DNA of 64,000 bases, taken from assembly GCF_030519475.1 (NCBI RefSeq), contig NZ_JAUMKD010000011.1:96244-160243 (forward strand), written 5' to 3'. This document shows, piece after piece, positions 49,248-58,138 of this stretch. The notes under the pieces are model-generated. The model had not been told where the DNA came from. It saw nothing but the letters and a program-made list of their open reading frames with translations, and did not search any database. How positions within the stretch are numbered: the first letter of the stretch is position 1; the number at the start of each line of letters is the position of its first letter. The DNA comes from Micromonospora sp. C28SCA-DRY-2. Lineage in GTDB: Bacteria; Actinomycetota; Actinomycetes; Mycobacteriales; Micromonosporaceae. The position numbers and the translations under genes were made by a program.

Positions 49248-51377
49248 TCAGTCGGACGGCAGCAGGATCTCGAACCAGACGGTCGACCCGCGTACGGTCG
49301 GGTCCGTCCCCCAGGCGTCGCTGAGCTCCTCGATCAACCCGAGCCCGCGCCCCCGGCTGCTCAACGTGTCGGTCTGCGCCCGGGTGACGGTGCCCCGGGT
49401 GCCGGAGTCGGCGACCGACACCAGCAGCCGCTCCGGGCTGAGGTCGATCTCCACCCGGGCGGCGGTGCCGGCGTGCAGCAGCGCGTTGGTGGTCAGCTCG
49501 CTGGTGCAGAGCACCGCCGCGCCGATCACCGACTCCGCCACCTGCCACTCGGTGAGCTGCCCGGTCATCCAGTGCCGCACCCGGCTCGGCGCGGTCGGCT
49601 CCGCCGGCACCTCCATGCTCGCCGACCGGCTCGGCCGCAGCGCGTGCTCCACGGCGAGCACCGCGACGTCGTCCTCGGTGGCGCCGGGCACCGCCGCGCT
49701 GGCCACCGCGCACAGCGCCCGCGGGTCCCCGCTGCCCGCGCCGGCCACCGCCTCGGCCAGCGAGCCCAGGCCGGTGGCCAGGCCCTGCCGCCGCCGTTCC
49801 ACCACGCCGTCGCTGAACAGCAGGAGGGTGTCGCCGGGCGCGAAGCGCACGGTGGTGGTGGCCGGCCGGGAGCCCAGCCCGAGCGGGGCGCCGGTGGGCA
49901 CCTCCACGTACTCGGCGAGCGGCTCGCCGTTCGGGGGGCAGCGCCGGATCAGCGGGGCCGGGTGGCCGGCGCTGGCCAGGGTGAGCCGCTGCCGGTCGGC
50001 GTCGACCACCCCGAGCACCACCGTCACGAAGAGCTCGTGCGTGCCGGCCTCGGCGCCCAGGCTGGTGACCAGCCGGTCGAGCCCGGCCAGCACGGCGTCG
50101 GGCCGGGGGTCGCTGAGCGCCAGCGCGCGCAGCGCGGCCCGTACCTGCCCCATCCGGGCGGCGGCCTGCACGTCGTGCCCGGCGACGTCGCCGAGCACCA
50201 CGCCCAGTTCACCGCCGGGCAGCAGGAAGGCGTCGTAGAAGTCCCCGCCGGCGGCGTTGCCGTCGACTCCGGGGTCGTACCGGGCGGCGATCCGCAGCCG
50301 GGGCAGGTCCGGCAGGTGTTCCGGGAGCATGCTGCGTTGCAGCAGCTGGGCGGTGCCGTGCTGGGTCTCGAACCGGCGGGCCCGCTCGGCCGCCTGCCCG
50401 GCAAGCTCGGCGGCCGCCGCCAGCAGCGCGCGTTCGGCGGCCGACCAGCTGTGCGCCGCCTGGTAGCCGACCGCCAGGCCGCCGCGGACCACCGAGGCGC
50501 GCAGCGGCACGGTGGCCAGCGCCCGGATCTTCTGGTCGTGCCGGTCCACCGCGGTCTCCCGCAGCGGCTGCCCGTCGGCGGTGAAGTGCGGCACCCCGCT
50601 GCGGGCCGCGGCCACCACCGGTGCCGGCCAGTCCGCCGGGGTACGCCGCCACAGCGGCGGCAGCCGCTCGTCGGCCTCGTCCAGCAGTTCCCCGCGGATG
50701 CGCCGGACCAGCCGCCAGCCGCCCCCGCCCTCGTCCACGGCGAAGGTGACCAGGTCGGCGTCGAACGAGGTGATCGCGTAGCGCAGCGCGACCCGGGCCA
50801 CGTCGTCCAGGGTGAGAGTGCCGGCGAGCGCGGCGGAGAAGTCGCTGAGGCTCTGCAACTGCTGGGTGACCTGGGTGGTCTCCGCCGCCACCGCGAGCAC
50901 CCCGACGATCCGGCCGGCGCCGTCGCGGACCGCTGAATAGCCGCGGGTGAAGACGACGTGCTCGACCACCCCGGAGCCGCGGCGGTGCAGCGGCAGGGTG
51001 GTCTCCTTCTCCAGGAACGGCTCGCCGGTGCGGTAGGTGTGCTCGACCGCGTCGCCGAAGCCGGGGGCGCGCCAGACCTCGGCGAACACCTCCGGGGCCG
51101 GCCGGCCGATCGCCTCCGGGTGCTTGTCGCCGATCAGCTCGGCGTAGCCGTCGTTGTAGAGCAGCAGGAAGTCGTCACCGAGGATGAGGGCCATCGGCAC
51201 CGGGGAGGCCAGCACCACGTCGACCGCCGCGCGCAGGGTCGGGTCCCAGGTCTCCGGCGCGCCCAGCGGGGTGCCGGCCCAGTGGTGCCCGAGGACGGCG
51301 GTCGCGGCACCCGGGGCGGTCGGCGCCCCGGAGACCGGCGCTGGTGGCGTGGGGACGCGCCCGACCGTTCCTGGCAT
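49248..51377 (-). CDS. PAS-GAF-PP2C-HATPase stress regulator
   Basis: Cytosolic signalling protein of 709 residues with four domains. A PAS-like domain at about 45-170 (ILGDDFLLLYNDGYAELIGDKHPE), a GAF domain about 178-335, a SpoIIE/RsbU PP2C phosphatase about 355-560 (AAGGDFYDAFLLPGGELGVVLGDVAGHD, LLLFSDGVVERR) and an RsbW-like HATPase about 585-705 (CTSELTTNALLHAG, RGLGLI). It couples a sensor with both a phosphatase and an anti-sigma-type kinase. Its partner anti-sigma antagonist is not adjacent; the sigma factor at 37-38 kb is a possible end target. Confidence 0.93.
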   Translation of the reverse strand: MPGTVGRVPTPPAPVSGAPTAPGAATAVLGHHWAGTPLGAPETWDPTLRAAVDVVLASPVPMALILGDDFLLLYNDGYAELIGDKHPEAIGRPAPEVFAEVWRAPGFGDAVEHTYRTGEPFLEKETTLPLHRRGSGVVEHVVFTRGYSAVRDGAGRIVGVLAVAAETTQVTQQLQSLSDFSAALAGTLTLDDVARVALRYAITSFDADLVTFAVDEGGGGWRLVRRIRGELLDEADERLPPLWRRTPADWPAPVVAAARSGVPHFTADGQPLRETAVDRHDQKIRALATVPLRASVVRGGLAVGYQAAHSWSAAERALLAAAAELAGQAAERARRFETQHGTAQLLQRSMLPEHLPDLPRLRIAARYDPGVDGNAAGGDFYDAFLLPGGELGVVLGDVAGHDVQAAARMGQVRAALRALALSDPRPDAVLAGLDRLVTSLGAEAGTHELFVTVVLGVVDADRQRLTLASAGHPAPLIRRCPPNGEPLAEYVEVPTGAPLGLGSRPATTTVRFAPGDTLLLFSDGVVERRRQGLATGLGSLAEAVAGAGSGDPRALCAVASAAVPGATEDDVAVLAVEHALRPSRSASMEVPAEPTAPSRVRHWMTGQLTEWQVAESVIGAAVLCTSELTTNALLHAGTAARVEIDLSPERLLVSVADSGTRGTVTRAQTDTLSSRGRGLGLIEELSDAWGTDPTVRGSTVWFEILLPSD

Positions 51378-51566
51378 GACCGCAGCCTAGCCCGAGCACC
51401 GGTCCGGCATTCCGGATCATCCGCCGCGCGTCGCGTCGTATGCCTGTTCATGCAGGTCAGGGGCGGTCTGCCGCGGCATGTCGGGAAAAACGTGGTGACC
51501 GGCGCGGCGTGCCGGGTGAGTGACGGGGTAAGCGCGCGGCGCAGACCATGCGACAGGAGGGACATC

Positions 51567-52409
51567 ATGCCGGAAACCCTGGCGGTCAGGCAGGTCGACA
51601 TCGGCGATGCCGTGGCCGACATGTGGAGGTCGGTGCTGTTGTTCATACCGAGGGCCATCGCGTTCATCGCGATCCTCGTGGTCGGATGGCTCATCGCCAG
51701 AGCCGTCCTGAAGATCGTGGACACGGTACTGGAACGGGTGAACTTCGACCGGGCCGTCGAGCGCGGCGGCATCAAGCGCGCACTGGAACGCACGAAGTAC
51801 GACGCCAGTGACATCCTGGCGAAGCTGGCGTACTACGCGGTGTTGCTGTTCACCCTGCAGTTCGCCTTCGGCGTCTGGGGCCCGAACGCGATCAGTGACC
51901 TGATCTCGGGCGTGGTCGCCTGGCTGCCGCGGGCCTTCGTGGCGATCGTCATCGTGGTGGTGGCGGCCGCGATCGCCAACGCCGTCCGGGACCTGGTCAG
52001 CGGCGCGCTCGGCGGGCTGTCGTACGGCCGGATCCTGGCCGACCTGGCGGCGATCTTCGTCATCGCGCTCGGTGTGATCGCCGCGCTCAACCAGGTGGGG
52101 ATCGCCACGACGGTCACCACGCCGGTGCTGATCGCGGTGCTCGCCACCGTGGCCGGCATCCTGATCATCGGAGTCGGCGGTGGCCTGGTGCGGCCGATGC
52201 AGAACCGCTGGGACCGCTGGCTGGACCGGATGGCCGAGGAGTCGCGGGCGGTGCAGGCGCACCGGCAGGCCCAGGCGGCCGGTCGTGGCGACACGGAGCG
52301 GCAGATGGCCGACCGGGCGGCGCAGCCCATGCGCGAGCAGTCGATGGCCGGCGGCGGCACCTACCAGTCCGGCGCGGCGAGCGACGAGACGCAGCAGTTC
52401 CGTCGCTGA
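51567..52409 (+). CDS. Small-conductance mechanosensitive-channel-like membrane protein (conserved TM helix family)
   Basis: Membrane protein of 280 residues. A periplasmic/cytoplasmic start is followed by four or five hydrophobic segments: LLFIPRAIAFIAILVVGWLIARAVL, AYYAVLLFTLQFAFGVW, LPRAFVAIVIVVVAAAIANAV and later repeats with GRILADLAAIFVIALGVIAALNQVGIA. The repeated PF05552-type helix is found in MscS-related CmpX proteins. A Gln/Arg-rich cytoplasmic tail ends it. It probably helps in osmotic or envelope stress. ATG at 51567 after CAGGAGGG. Confidence 0.87.
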   Translation: MPETLAVRQVDIGDAVADMWRSVLLFIPRAIAFIAILVVGWLIARAVLKIVDTVLERVNFDRAVERGGIKRALERTKYDASDILAKLAYYAVLLFTLQFAFGVWGPNAISDLISGVVAWLPRAFVAIVIVVVAAAIANAVRDLVSGALGGLSYGRILADLAAIFVIALGVIAALNQVGIATTVTTPVLIAVLATVAGILIIGVGGGLVRPMQNRWDRWLDRMAEESRAVQAHRQAQAAGRGDTERQMADRAAQPMREQSMAGGGTYQSGAASDETQQFRR

Positions 52410-52470
52410 GCGGCGCCCGTACGCACCGAGGAGGGTGTCCGCCGGTGGCGGGCGCCCTCCCGGGCGTCGC

Positions 52471-52848
52471 TCAGAGCGCCGGGAGCGGACCCGGGGCCGG
52501 CCTGCCGAGCGCGCTGGACAGCGCGCAGACCGCGAGCAGCCGGGTGAGCGGCCAGTCGGGTTCGGACCAGTCCACCGGCCCGCTCGGCGGCTGCCAGCCG
52601 TGCTCCAGGGCGGCGGAGCGCACCCCTTCGGCGTAGCCGGCGAGCGCGGCGGCGCTCAGCGGCCGCCGGTCGCCGGCCAGGCTGTCCCGCACCGCGGCGG
52701 CGTGCTGGTCGACCAGGGCGAGCAGGCCCGGCCGGGCGGCCGCGGCGGCCAGGCCGTCGGCGCCGATCGCGGCGGTGAGGGCGGCGAGGGTGGACCGCGC
52801 CGAGTCGACGACGGCACGGGCGGCGACCCGGTTCGACGGCACACGCAT
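52471..52848 (-). CDS. Small hypothetical protein (DUF6401-like)
   Basis: Protein of 125 residues, mostly helical and Ala-rich. The segment RPGLLALVDQHAAAVRDSLAGDRRPLSAAALAGYAEGV is reminiscent of the DUF6401 family found near natural-product genes, but I am not certain. No motif of an enzyme is visible. ATG at 52848 lacks a clear Shine-Dalgarno sequence. It is divergent from the next gene and alone on its strand. Confidence 0.6.
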   Translation of the reverse strand: MRVPSNRVAARAVVDSARSTLAALTAAIGADGLAAAAARPGLLALVDQHAAAVRDSLAGDRRPLSAAALAGYAEGVRSAALEHGWQPPSGPVDWSEPDWPLTRLLAVCALSSALGRPAPGPLPAL

Positions 52849-53011
52849 GGGGAACGAGGCTAGCCAACCGATCGCCCCGGCGACCTCGGCCGCTCGGGCG
52901 GTCTCGGTTCCTCCACCGGTCGGCCGGTGCCGGCCGAGGGGCTTAACCGGGCGTTCGCGGGGCACTAGGAGAACCGCCCGGAGCGGGCCGACCGATACCA
53001 GGGAGGGACGG

Positions 53012-53461
53012 ATGGGACAGCAGCCGGACGGCCCCGACGAGGCCCACCGCCGGCCGGCCGGGGTCAGCGACGAGACGGTGGCCGCCCTCGGCAAGCTCAG
53101 CGAGGCGCTGGAGTGCGTGGAGCGGGTCCGCGGCCACCTCTACTCGCTGCACCAGCTGGTCGGGCACGCCGACCTGATGCTGGACGACGCGGTGGAGATG
53201 TTCCGCGCCGCCGGGCACCCCGACATCGCCGAGCGGATCGTCACCGACCTGCTCGGCCGCAACGTCATCGCCGGGCGGTGGACCTTCCAGATCGTCGAGG
53301 ACTTCGACGACGGCTACTACGCGCTCTTCCGGGACCTGGACCGGCAGGCCCGCGACCAGCTGGTCGGCGGCCGGCGGCACCTGTACGAGGCGGAGATGAA
53401 GGAACGCCGCCGGACCAAGGGCCGCCCCGGACACGAGGCGCGGCCGGGCGCCGCGGGCTAG
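53012..53461 (+). CDS. Hypothetical helical protein
   Basis: Cytosolic protein of 149 residues, helical. Recognisable pattern: ALGKLSEALECVERVRGHLYSLHQLVGHADLMLDDAVEMFRAAGHPDIAERI followed by VTDLLGRNVIAGRWTFQIVEDFDDGYYALFRDL, and a basic end. I recall no named family; it has the look of a conserved actinobacterial protein. ATG at 53012 after GGGAGGG. Its stop (53459-53461) overlaps that of the convergent gene by three bases. Confidence 0.75.
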   Translation: MGQQPDGPDEAHRRPAGVSDETVAALGKLSEALECVERVRGHLYSLHQLVGHADLMLDDAVEMFRAAGHPDIAERIVTDLLGRNVIAGRWTFQIVEDFDDGYYALFRDLDRQARDQLVGGRRHLYEAEMKERRRTKGRPGHEARPGAAG

Positions 53462-53670
53462 TCGCCGGAGTGGGCGTCGGCCGGCCGGCGCCGGGCGGCG
53501 TCGTCGGCGATGATCACGGTCGCCACCATCAACGCGACGCAGAGGCTGAACAGCCAGGAGCTGTCCGAGACCAGCTTGGCGGAGACCGGCGCCTGGATGG
53601 CGGCGAGGAGGAAGCCCAGCCAGGCGAGGCGGCGCTGACGCGTGGTGAGGATGCCGGAGCCCTGTTGCAT
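53458..53670 (-). CDS. Small two-helix membrane protein
   Basis: Protein of 70 residues with two predicted transmembrane helices (RLAWLGFLLAAIQAPVSAKLV and SWLFSLCVALMVATVIIADDA) and a charged tail. Starts MQQGSGILTTRQ. The family is not recognised. Its stop codon overlaps that of the convergent gene, a tight arrangement that supports both being real. ATG at 53670. Confidence 0.65.
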   Translation of the reverse strand: MQQGSGILTTRQRRLAWLGFLLAAIQAPVSAKLVSDSSWLFSLCVALMVATVIIADDAARRRPADAHSGD

Positions 53671-53823
53671 CCCGAAAGTCTTACGCGGTGATCCGGGCTT
53701 GCCGTCAGCCGAACGGCCGATTCTGGATGAGCTGTCCGTTTTCCCGACCGTCCGGACGGTAATTCCGCACCCGCCGGGGGAGGGCCCGGGCCGGCGCCGG
53801 CGGCTGGGGCAGGATTGTCGTCC

Positions 53824-55071
53824 GTGCCCACCACCCCGCGACCCCGCGCCGCCCTGCTCCTGCTGGCCTACCTCGCCTTCGTCAGCCTCGGCCTGCCCGA
53901 CGGCCTGATCGGGGTCGGCTGGCCGTCGATCCGGGTGGATTTCGGCGTGCCCACCGAGGCGGTCGGCCTGGTGCTCACCGCGGGCACCGTCGGGTACCTC
54001 AGCTCCAGCGTGCTCGCCGGCTTCACGCTGGCCCGGCTCGGGGTCGGCCGGCTGCTGGCCGGCAGCACGCTGCTGGCCAGCCTGGCCCTGACCGGGTACG
54101 CCACCACCCCCGCGCTGGCCCTGATGGTCGGCTGCGCGCTGCTGCTCGGGCTCGGCTCGGGCGCCATCGACTCCGGGCTCAACGCGTACGCGGCGGGCGC
54201 CTTCGGTCCCCGGCACATGAACTGGATGCACGCCTTCTTCGGCCTCGGCGTGGCGATCGGGCCGCTGATCATGACCGGGGCGCTCAGCGGCGGGCTGTCC
54301 TGGCGGTGGGGGTACGGGGTGGTGGCCGCCGCCCAGCTCGTGCTGGCCGCGGCGTTCGCGTTGACCGTGCGCGCGTGGCGGGACCGTGCGCCAATCCCCG
54401 GCGCCGCGCCGGCCGCGCCGGGGGAGGGCGGTCTGCCGGCGGAGGTCCGGGTGCCGGCCGCCGGCCCGGACGGGGCGCCGGCCGCGGTGGCGGTCGCGCC
54501 GGTGCGGGTACGCGAGACGCTGCGCCTGTCGGCGGTCTGGTTCGGCGCGCTGGCGTTCGCCGTCTACGTGGCGATCGAGGTGGCCGCCGGGCTCTGGGCG
54601 TTCCTGCTGCTCACCGAGGGGAGAGGGCTGGGCGCGGCGGTCGCCGGGCTGTGCGTGTCCGGCTACTGGGGCAGCCTGTTCCTGGGCCGGGTGGTGCAGG
54701 GGGTGGTGGCCGAGCGGCTGGGTGCGCCGGTGGTGCTGCGGGCGAGCCTGCTCGGCATGGCGGCCGGCGCGGCGCTGATCGCGCTGCCCGGGCCGGCCTG
54801 GCTCGCCGTGGCCGGGCTGGCCGTCGTCGGCTTCGCCGCCGCCCCGGTCTTCCCGCTGCTCACCCTCACCACCGTCGACCGGGTCGGCCCGGCGCACGCG
54901 GACCGGACCATCGGGCTCCAGATCGGCGCGGCCGGGCTGGGCGGGGCGCTGATCCCGGCCGGGATCGGGGTGCTGCTCGGCAACACCTCGGTGGAACTGC
55001 TCGGCCCGGCGCTGCTCCTGCTGGCCCTCGCCCTCGTCGCCCTGCACACCGCGAGCACCCGCCGCCGCTGA
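53824..55071 (+). CDS. Major facilitator superfamily transporter
   Basis: Membrane transporter of 415 residues with 12 predicted helices and a central cytoplasmic loop (near 190-220) rich in Pro and Ala. It opens LLLLAYLAFVSLGLPDGLIGVGWPSIRVDF and has GLGSGAIDSGLNAYAAGAFGPRHMNWMHAFFGLGVAIGP, features of the sugar-type (FucP-like) MFS subgroup. Substrate unknown. GTG at 53824; a TTG three codons earlier is possible. Confidence 0.87.
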   Translation: MPTTPRPRAALLLLAYLAFVSLGLPDGLIGVGWPSIRVDFGVPTEAVGLVLTAGTVGYLSSSVLAGFTLARLGVGRLLAGSTLLASLALTGYATTPALALMVGCALLLGLGSGAIDSGLNAYAAGAFGPRHMNWMHAFFGLGVAIGPLIMTGALSGGLSWRWGYGVVAAAQLVLAAAFALTVRAWRDRAPIPGAAPAAPGEGGLPAEVRVPAAGPDGAPAAVAVAPVRVRETLRLSAVWFGALAFAVYVAIEVAAGLWAFLLLTEGRGLGAAVAGLCVSGYWGSLFLGRVVQGVVAERLGAPVVLRASLLGMAAGAALIALPGPAWLAVAGLAVVGFAAAPVFPLLTLTTVDRVGPAHADRTIGLQIGAAGLGGALIPAGIGVLLGNTSVELLGPALLLLALALVALHTASTRRR

Positions 55072-55157
55072 CCCGCCCGCCGCCGCTGACCACCCGGCAT
55101 CGCCGCTGACCCGCTCGGGCGGATCCGAACGCGGCGACGCCGGGAGTCCGGCGAGCG

Positions 55158-55418
55158 CTACAGGGTGTCGGGGCCGGTGCGGCCGGTGGTGGAGGGGCGG
55201 TAGGCGCGTTCCCGGTCGGTGGGCTCGCGGCCGGCGCCGGCCGGTTCCCCACCCCGGTCCACCGCCTCCGGCCCGTGGCCGAACGCGGCCTCCTCGCCGG
55301 CGTCGTTGGCGGTCACGTCGTCGGCCTGGCCGTCCAGGGTCGACCGCGCGACGGCTCTGTCCAGTTCCTCCAGGGAAGTCCGTTCCTCGTTCCGCCACAC
55401 CTTGTTGTCGTCGGTCAT
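55158..55418 (-). CDS. Small acidic hypothetical protein
   Basis: Protein of 86 residues, hydrophilic and likely disordered: opening MTDDNKVWRNEERTSLEELD then a run of Asp, Glu, Ala and Gly, ending in basic/Pro residues. Nothing resembling a catalytic motif. It lies downstream of the SRPBCC gene on the same strand with a 167-base gap, in what looks like a stress-related group. ATG at 55418. Conservation cannot be judged from here. Confidence 0.6.
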   Translation of the reverse strand: MTDDNKVWRNEERTSLEELDRAVARSTLDGQADDVTANDAGEEAAFGHGPEAVDRGGEPAGAGREPTDRERAYRPSTTGRTGPDTL

Positions 55419-55585
55419 GCCATCGCGGTACCCCGGCCCGGTTGGCGCAAACGACACGCCCGGGACGGCCGGGCTGCCGCTCACCCGCCGGCCTGCTGCC
55501 GGTCACCGGCCGGCCGGCGGGTCCGGACACGGCGATGGCCGCCGGGAGCACCGGCGGCCATCCGAGTTCGGTTCCGAGGGGTTGG

Positions 55586-56047
55586 TCAGGGCTGCGGGCG
55601 GTCGACCTTGCCGCGCCAGGCGCCGGTCTCCTGACCGCGCCGCTCGATGAACTGCTTGAACCGCTCCAGGTCGCCCTTGGCCCGCCGGTCGACGATGCCG
55701 AGCTTGTCGCCGGCCTGCTCGACCACGCCGTGCGGCTCGAACTCCAGCTGGAGGGTGACCCGGGTGTGCTCCGGGTCGAGCCGGTGGAAGGTCACCACCC
55801 CGGCCTGCTTGGTGCCGCCGGTGGACCGCCAGGCCACCCGCTCGTCCGGAAGCTGCTCGGTGATCTCGGCGTCGAACTCACGCTTCACCCCGGCGATCTC
55901 GACCGTCCAGTGGGTCATCGTGTCGGAGAGCTGCCGGACCTCCTGCACCCCCTCCATGAACTGGGGGAACTCCTCGAACTGGGTCCACTGGTCGTACGCG
56001 GTGCGCACCGGGACGGAAACGTCCACGTGTTCGGTAACGCCACTCAT
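55586..56047 (-). CDS. SRPBCC family protein (polyketide-cyclase/dehydrase-like)
   Basis: Protein of 153 residues with the START-like fold: TEHVDVSVPVRTAYDQWTQFEEFPQFMEGVQEVRQL and WTVEIAGVKREFDAEITEQLPDERVAWRS are the standard opening of the family found in actinobacterial stress clusters, and the last helix DLERFKQFIERRG closes the cavity. Ligand unknown. It follows the DUF2795 gene by 52 bases, as last gene of a BrkB-DUF2795-SRPBCC operon. ATG at 56047. Confidence 0.87.
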   Translation of the reverse strand: MSGVTEHVDVSVPVRTAYDQWTQFEEFPQFMEGVQEVRQLSDTMTHWTVEIAGVKREFDAEITEQLPDERVAWRSTGGTKQAGVVTFHRLDPEHTRVTLQLEFEPHGVVEQAGDKLGIVDRRAKGDLERFKQFIERRGQETGAWRGKVDRPQP

Positions 56048-56099
56048 CAGGCATCCTCCTCTTCTCCGCCGGATCGGTCCGGATCGTGGGGCGGTCCGG

Positions 56100-56516
56100 T
56101 CACCAGCGGGTCGTCTCGTTCTTGTGGCCGAGCGCGGCCCACACCTCCGAGACCGTCTCGTACCGGGTCCCGTCCGGCAGGCGCTCCAGCTCGGCGACGA
56201 TGTCGTCGGGCGCGTCGTTGTCCCGCGCGTTGGCGATCAGCGCCGCGCGGTCACCGGGCAGGGCCGCCATGGTGATGAACCGCCCGAGCCGGCTGCGCCG
56301 CTCGACGTCCTGCGAGCTCATCCCCTTCGGCGCGCCGGTGCGCAGCTCACCCGCCGGTGCGGTGGTCGCCTCCGGCTGGTCCTCGCCCGCCGGTTCCGGC
56401 ACCCGGGCCTCGTCGACCCGGGAACCACCGGTTCCCGGCCCCTGCACGAGGCCGCTGACCTCCTGGCTCATCTGCTCGTCGAGCCTGGGTCCGTGCTTGC
56501 TGTTGCCACGCTCCAT
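56100..56516 (-). CDS. DUF2795 protein
   Basis: Protein of 138 residues. The N-terminal half is a disordered, Pro/Gly/Glu-rich region; the C-terminal half carries the DUF2795 fold: SRLGRFITMAALPGDRAALIANARDNDAPDDIVAELERLPDGTRYETVSEVWAALG. DUF2795 proteins are of unknown function and often near stress genes. Start ATG at 56516 with only a weak AGG; it sits 46 bases after the BrkB gene, probably in the same transcript. Confidence 0.82.
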   Translation of the reverse strand: MERGNSKHGPRLDEQMSQEVSGLVQGPGTGGSRVDEARVPEPAGEDQPEATTAPAGELRTGAPKGMSSQDVERRSRLGRFITMAALPGDRAALIANARDNDAPDDIVAELERLPDGTRYETVSEVWAALGHKNETTRW

Positions 56517-56562
56517 GCCTGTTGCGCTACCCGGGGGGACCGGCGATAAACCCGGCAAGCGG

Positions 56563-57543
56563 TCACGTACCGGCCGGCTGCTTCGGCGGCAGCACCGGTT
56601 CCGCGGGGTCCGGATCGCCGGCCTGGAGTGCCCGGCCGCGCTGCAACTCGGCGTTGATCTGCACGCCCAGCATCAGCGCCGAGTTGGACAGGTAGAGCCA
56701 GACCAGGAACGCGATCACCGCGCCGAGGCTGCCGTAGGTGGCGTCGTACGAGCCGAAGTTGGCCACGTACAGGCCGAAGCCGAAGCTGGCCAGCACCCAG
56801 GCGAGCAGGGCCACCGCGCCGCCGGGGGTGAGCCAGCGGAAGCGGGGCTGGCGCACGTTTGGCGCGATCCAGAACAGCAGCGAGAGCAGCACCATCATGA
56901 TCGCGGCGAGCACCGGCCACTTGCTCACGCTCCACACCGTCCGGGCCAGCCCGCCGGCGTTGATCAGGTCACCCACCGCGTCGGTGACCGGGCCGCTGAC
57001 GATCAGCCCGGTGGCCACCACGGCGAGCAGCACCAGCGACACCCCGGCCAGGCCGATCTGCAACGGGCGCAGCTTCCAGACCGGCCGCCCCTCGGTCACC
57101 CCGTAGATGGCGTTCGAGGCGCGGGTGAACGCGCCGATGAACCCGGAGGCCGACCAGAGCGCGCCGAGCAGGCCGAAGCTGAGCAGCACCCCGGCCGAAC
57201 TCTCCTGGTCGACCACGTCACGGACCACCCCGACGAAGCTCTCGTTGCCCACCACCGACCCGGCGCCGATCTCCCGGGCCAGGTCGAGCACGGTGTCGAC
57301 GGTCCGCTCGCCGTCGGAGACCAGCCCGACCAGGGAGACCACCACGATGGTGGACGGGAAGAGCGCCAGCACCCCGTAGTAGGTCAGCGCGGCGGCCCAG
57401 TCCGCGCAGTTGTCGGTGACGAAGTTGCGCGCGCTGCGGACCAGCACTCCGCGCCAGGTCCGCCAGCTCAGTTGGCGTACCCGGCGGGGCATCCGCAGGC
57501 CGCGCTGGGTGCCGGGTGCCGCGCCGGGCTCCGTCGTCGTCAT
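56563..57543 (-). CDS. YihY/BrkB family membrane protein
   Basis: Membrane protein of 326 residues with about six transmembrane helices. Family pattern: NCADWAAALTYYGVLALFPSTIVVVSLVGLV, SFGLLGALWSASGFIGAFTRASNAIYGV and NFGSYDATYGSLGAVIAFLVWLYLSNSALMLGVQINAELQR. It was once thought to be ribonuclease BN; its role is unknown, perhaps envelope. ATG at 57543. First gene of a short operon with DUF2795 and SRPBCC. Confidence 0.92.
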   Translation of the reverse strand: MTTTEPGAAPGTQRGLRMPRRVRQLSWRTWRGVLVRSARNFVTDNCADWAAALTYYGVLALFPSTIVVVSLVGLVSDGERTVDTVLDLAREIGAGSVVGNESFVGVVRDVVDQESSAGVLLSFGLLGALWSASGFIGAFTRASNAIYGVTEGRPVWKLRPLQIGLAGVSLVLLAVVATGLIVSGPVTDAVGDLINAGGLARTVWSVSKWPVLAAIMMVLLSLLFWIAPNVRQPRFRWLTPGGAVALLAWVLASFGFGLYVANFGSYDATYGSLGAVIAFLVWLYLSNSALMLGVQINAELQRGRALQAGDPDPAEPVLPPKQPAGT

Positions 57544-57718
57544 GGCCCGCTCCCTGTGCCCCGGCCACCGGATGACCGGTCCATCCGGCTTCGCCTGGCC
57601 CCGCCGGTACCCAGGCCCGCCGACCGGCAAACGGGCCCCTCGGGCGGGCGCGGTTTGCGCCCGGAATCCTCGGGAACTCATACCGGTCACACGGAACCGT
57701 CGAACGGAGGAGGACGAG

Positions 57719-58138
57719 ATGCCCGGGCGCGAGGTACTGCCCAGCACGCTGCGGCGCTCCCCGGCGAAGGCCCAGCGCACGTGGGAGAAGACGCACGACT
57801 CGGCGGTGGAGACCTACGGCGAGGGGGAGCGGGCGCACCGGACCGCCTTCGCCGCGGTGAAGCACGAGTTCGAGAAGGTGGGCGACCACTGGGAGCCCAA
57901 GGGCCGCAAGGGCCCGAGCGACCGCCAGGCGGCCGGCGGCGGGCCGGAGCGCCGGGCGCCCACCGCCGGTGGGGTGGACGCCAACGCCACCAAGGACCAC
58001 CTCATGAAGGTCGCCCGCAAGCTGGACGTCCCGGGCCGGTCCAGCATGACCAAGCCCGAGCTGGTCAAGGCGATCGAGAAGGCGAACAACCGGCAGACCG
58101 CCAAGGCCCGGGAGAGCGGCCGGTCGCGGAGCCGGTGA
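57719..58138 (+). CDS. ChaB family protein with Rho-N-like C-terminus
   Basis: Protein of 139 residues. The ChaB core is at 5-60: VLPSTLRRSPAKAQRTWEKTHDSAVETYGEGERAHRTAFAAVKHEFEK, followed by W and P residues. The C-terminal 45 residues, ATKDHLMKVARKLDVPGRSSMTKPELVKAIEKANN, resemble the SAP/Rho-N nucleic-acid-binding fold. ChaB is linked to cation transport regulation in E. coli but that role is doubtful. ATG at 57719 after CGGAGGAGG. The last 74 bases overlap the antisense 3' end of the aldehyde dehydrogenase gene. Confidence 0.87.
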   Translation: MPGREVLPSTLRRSPAKAQRTWEKTHDSAVETYGEGERAHRTAFAAVKHEFEKVGDHWEPKGRKGPSDRQAAGGGPERRAPTAGGVDANATKDHLMKVARKLDVPGRSSMTKPELVKAIEKANNRQTAKARESGRSRSR

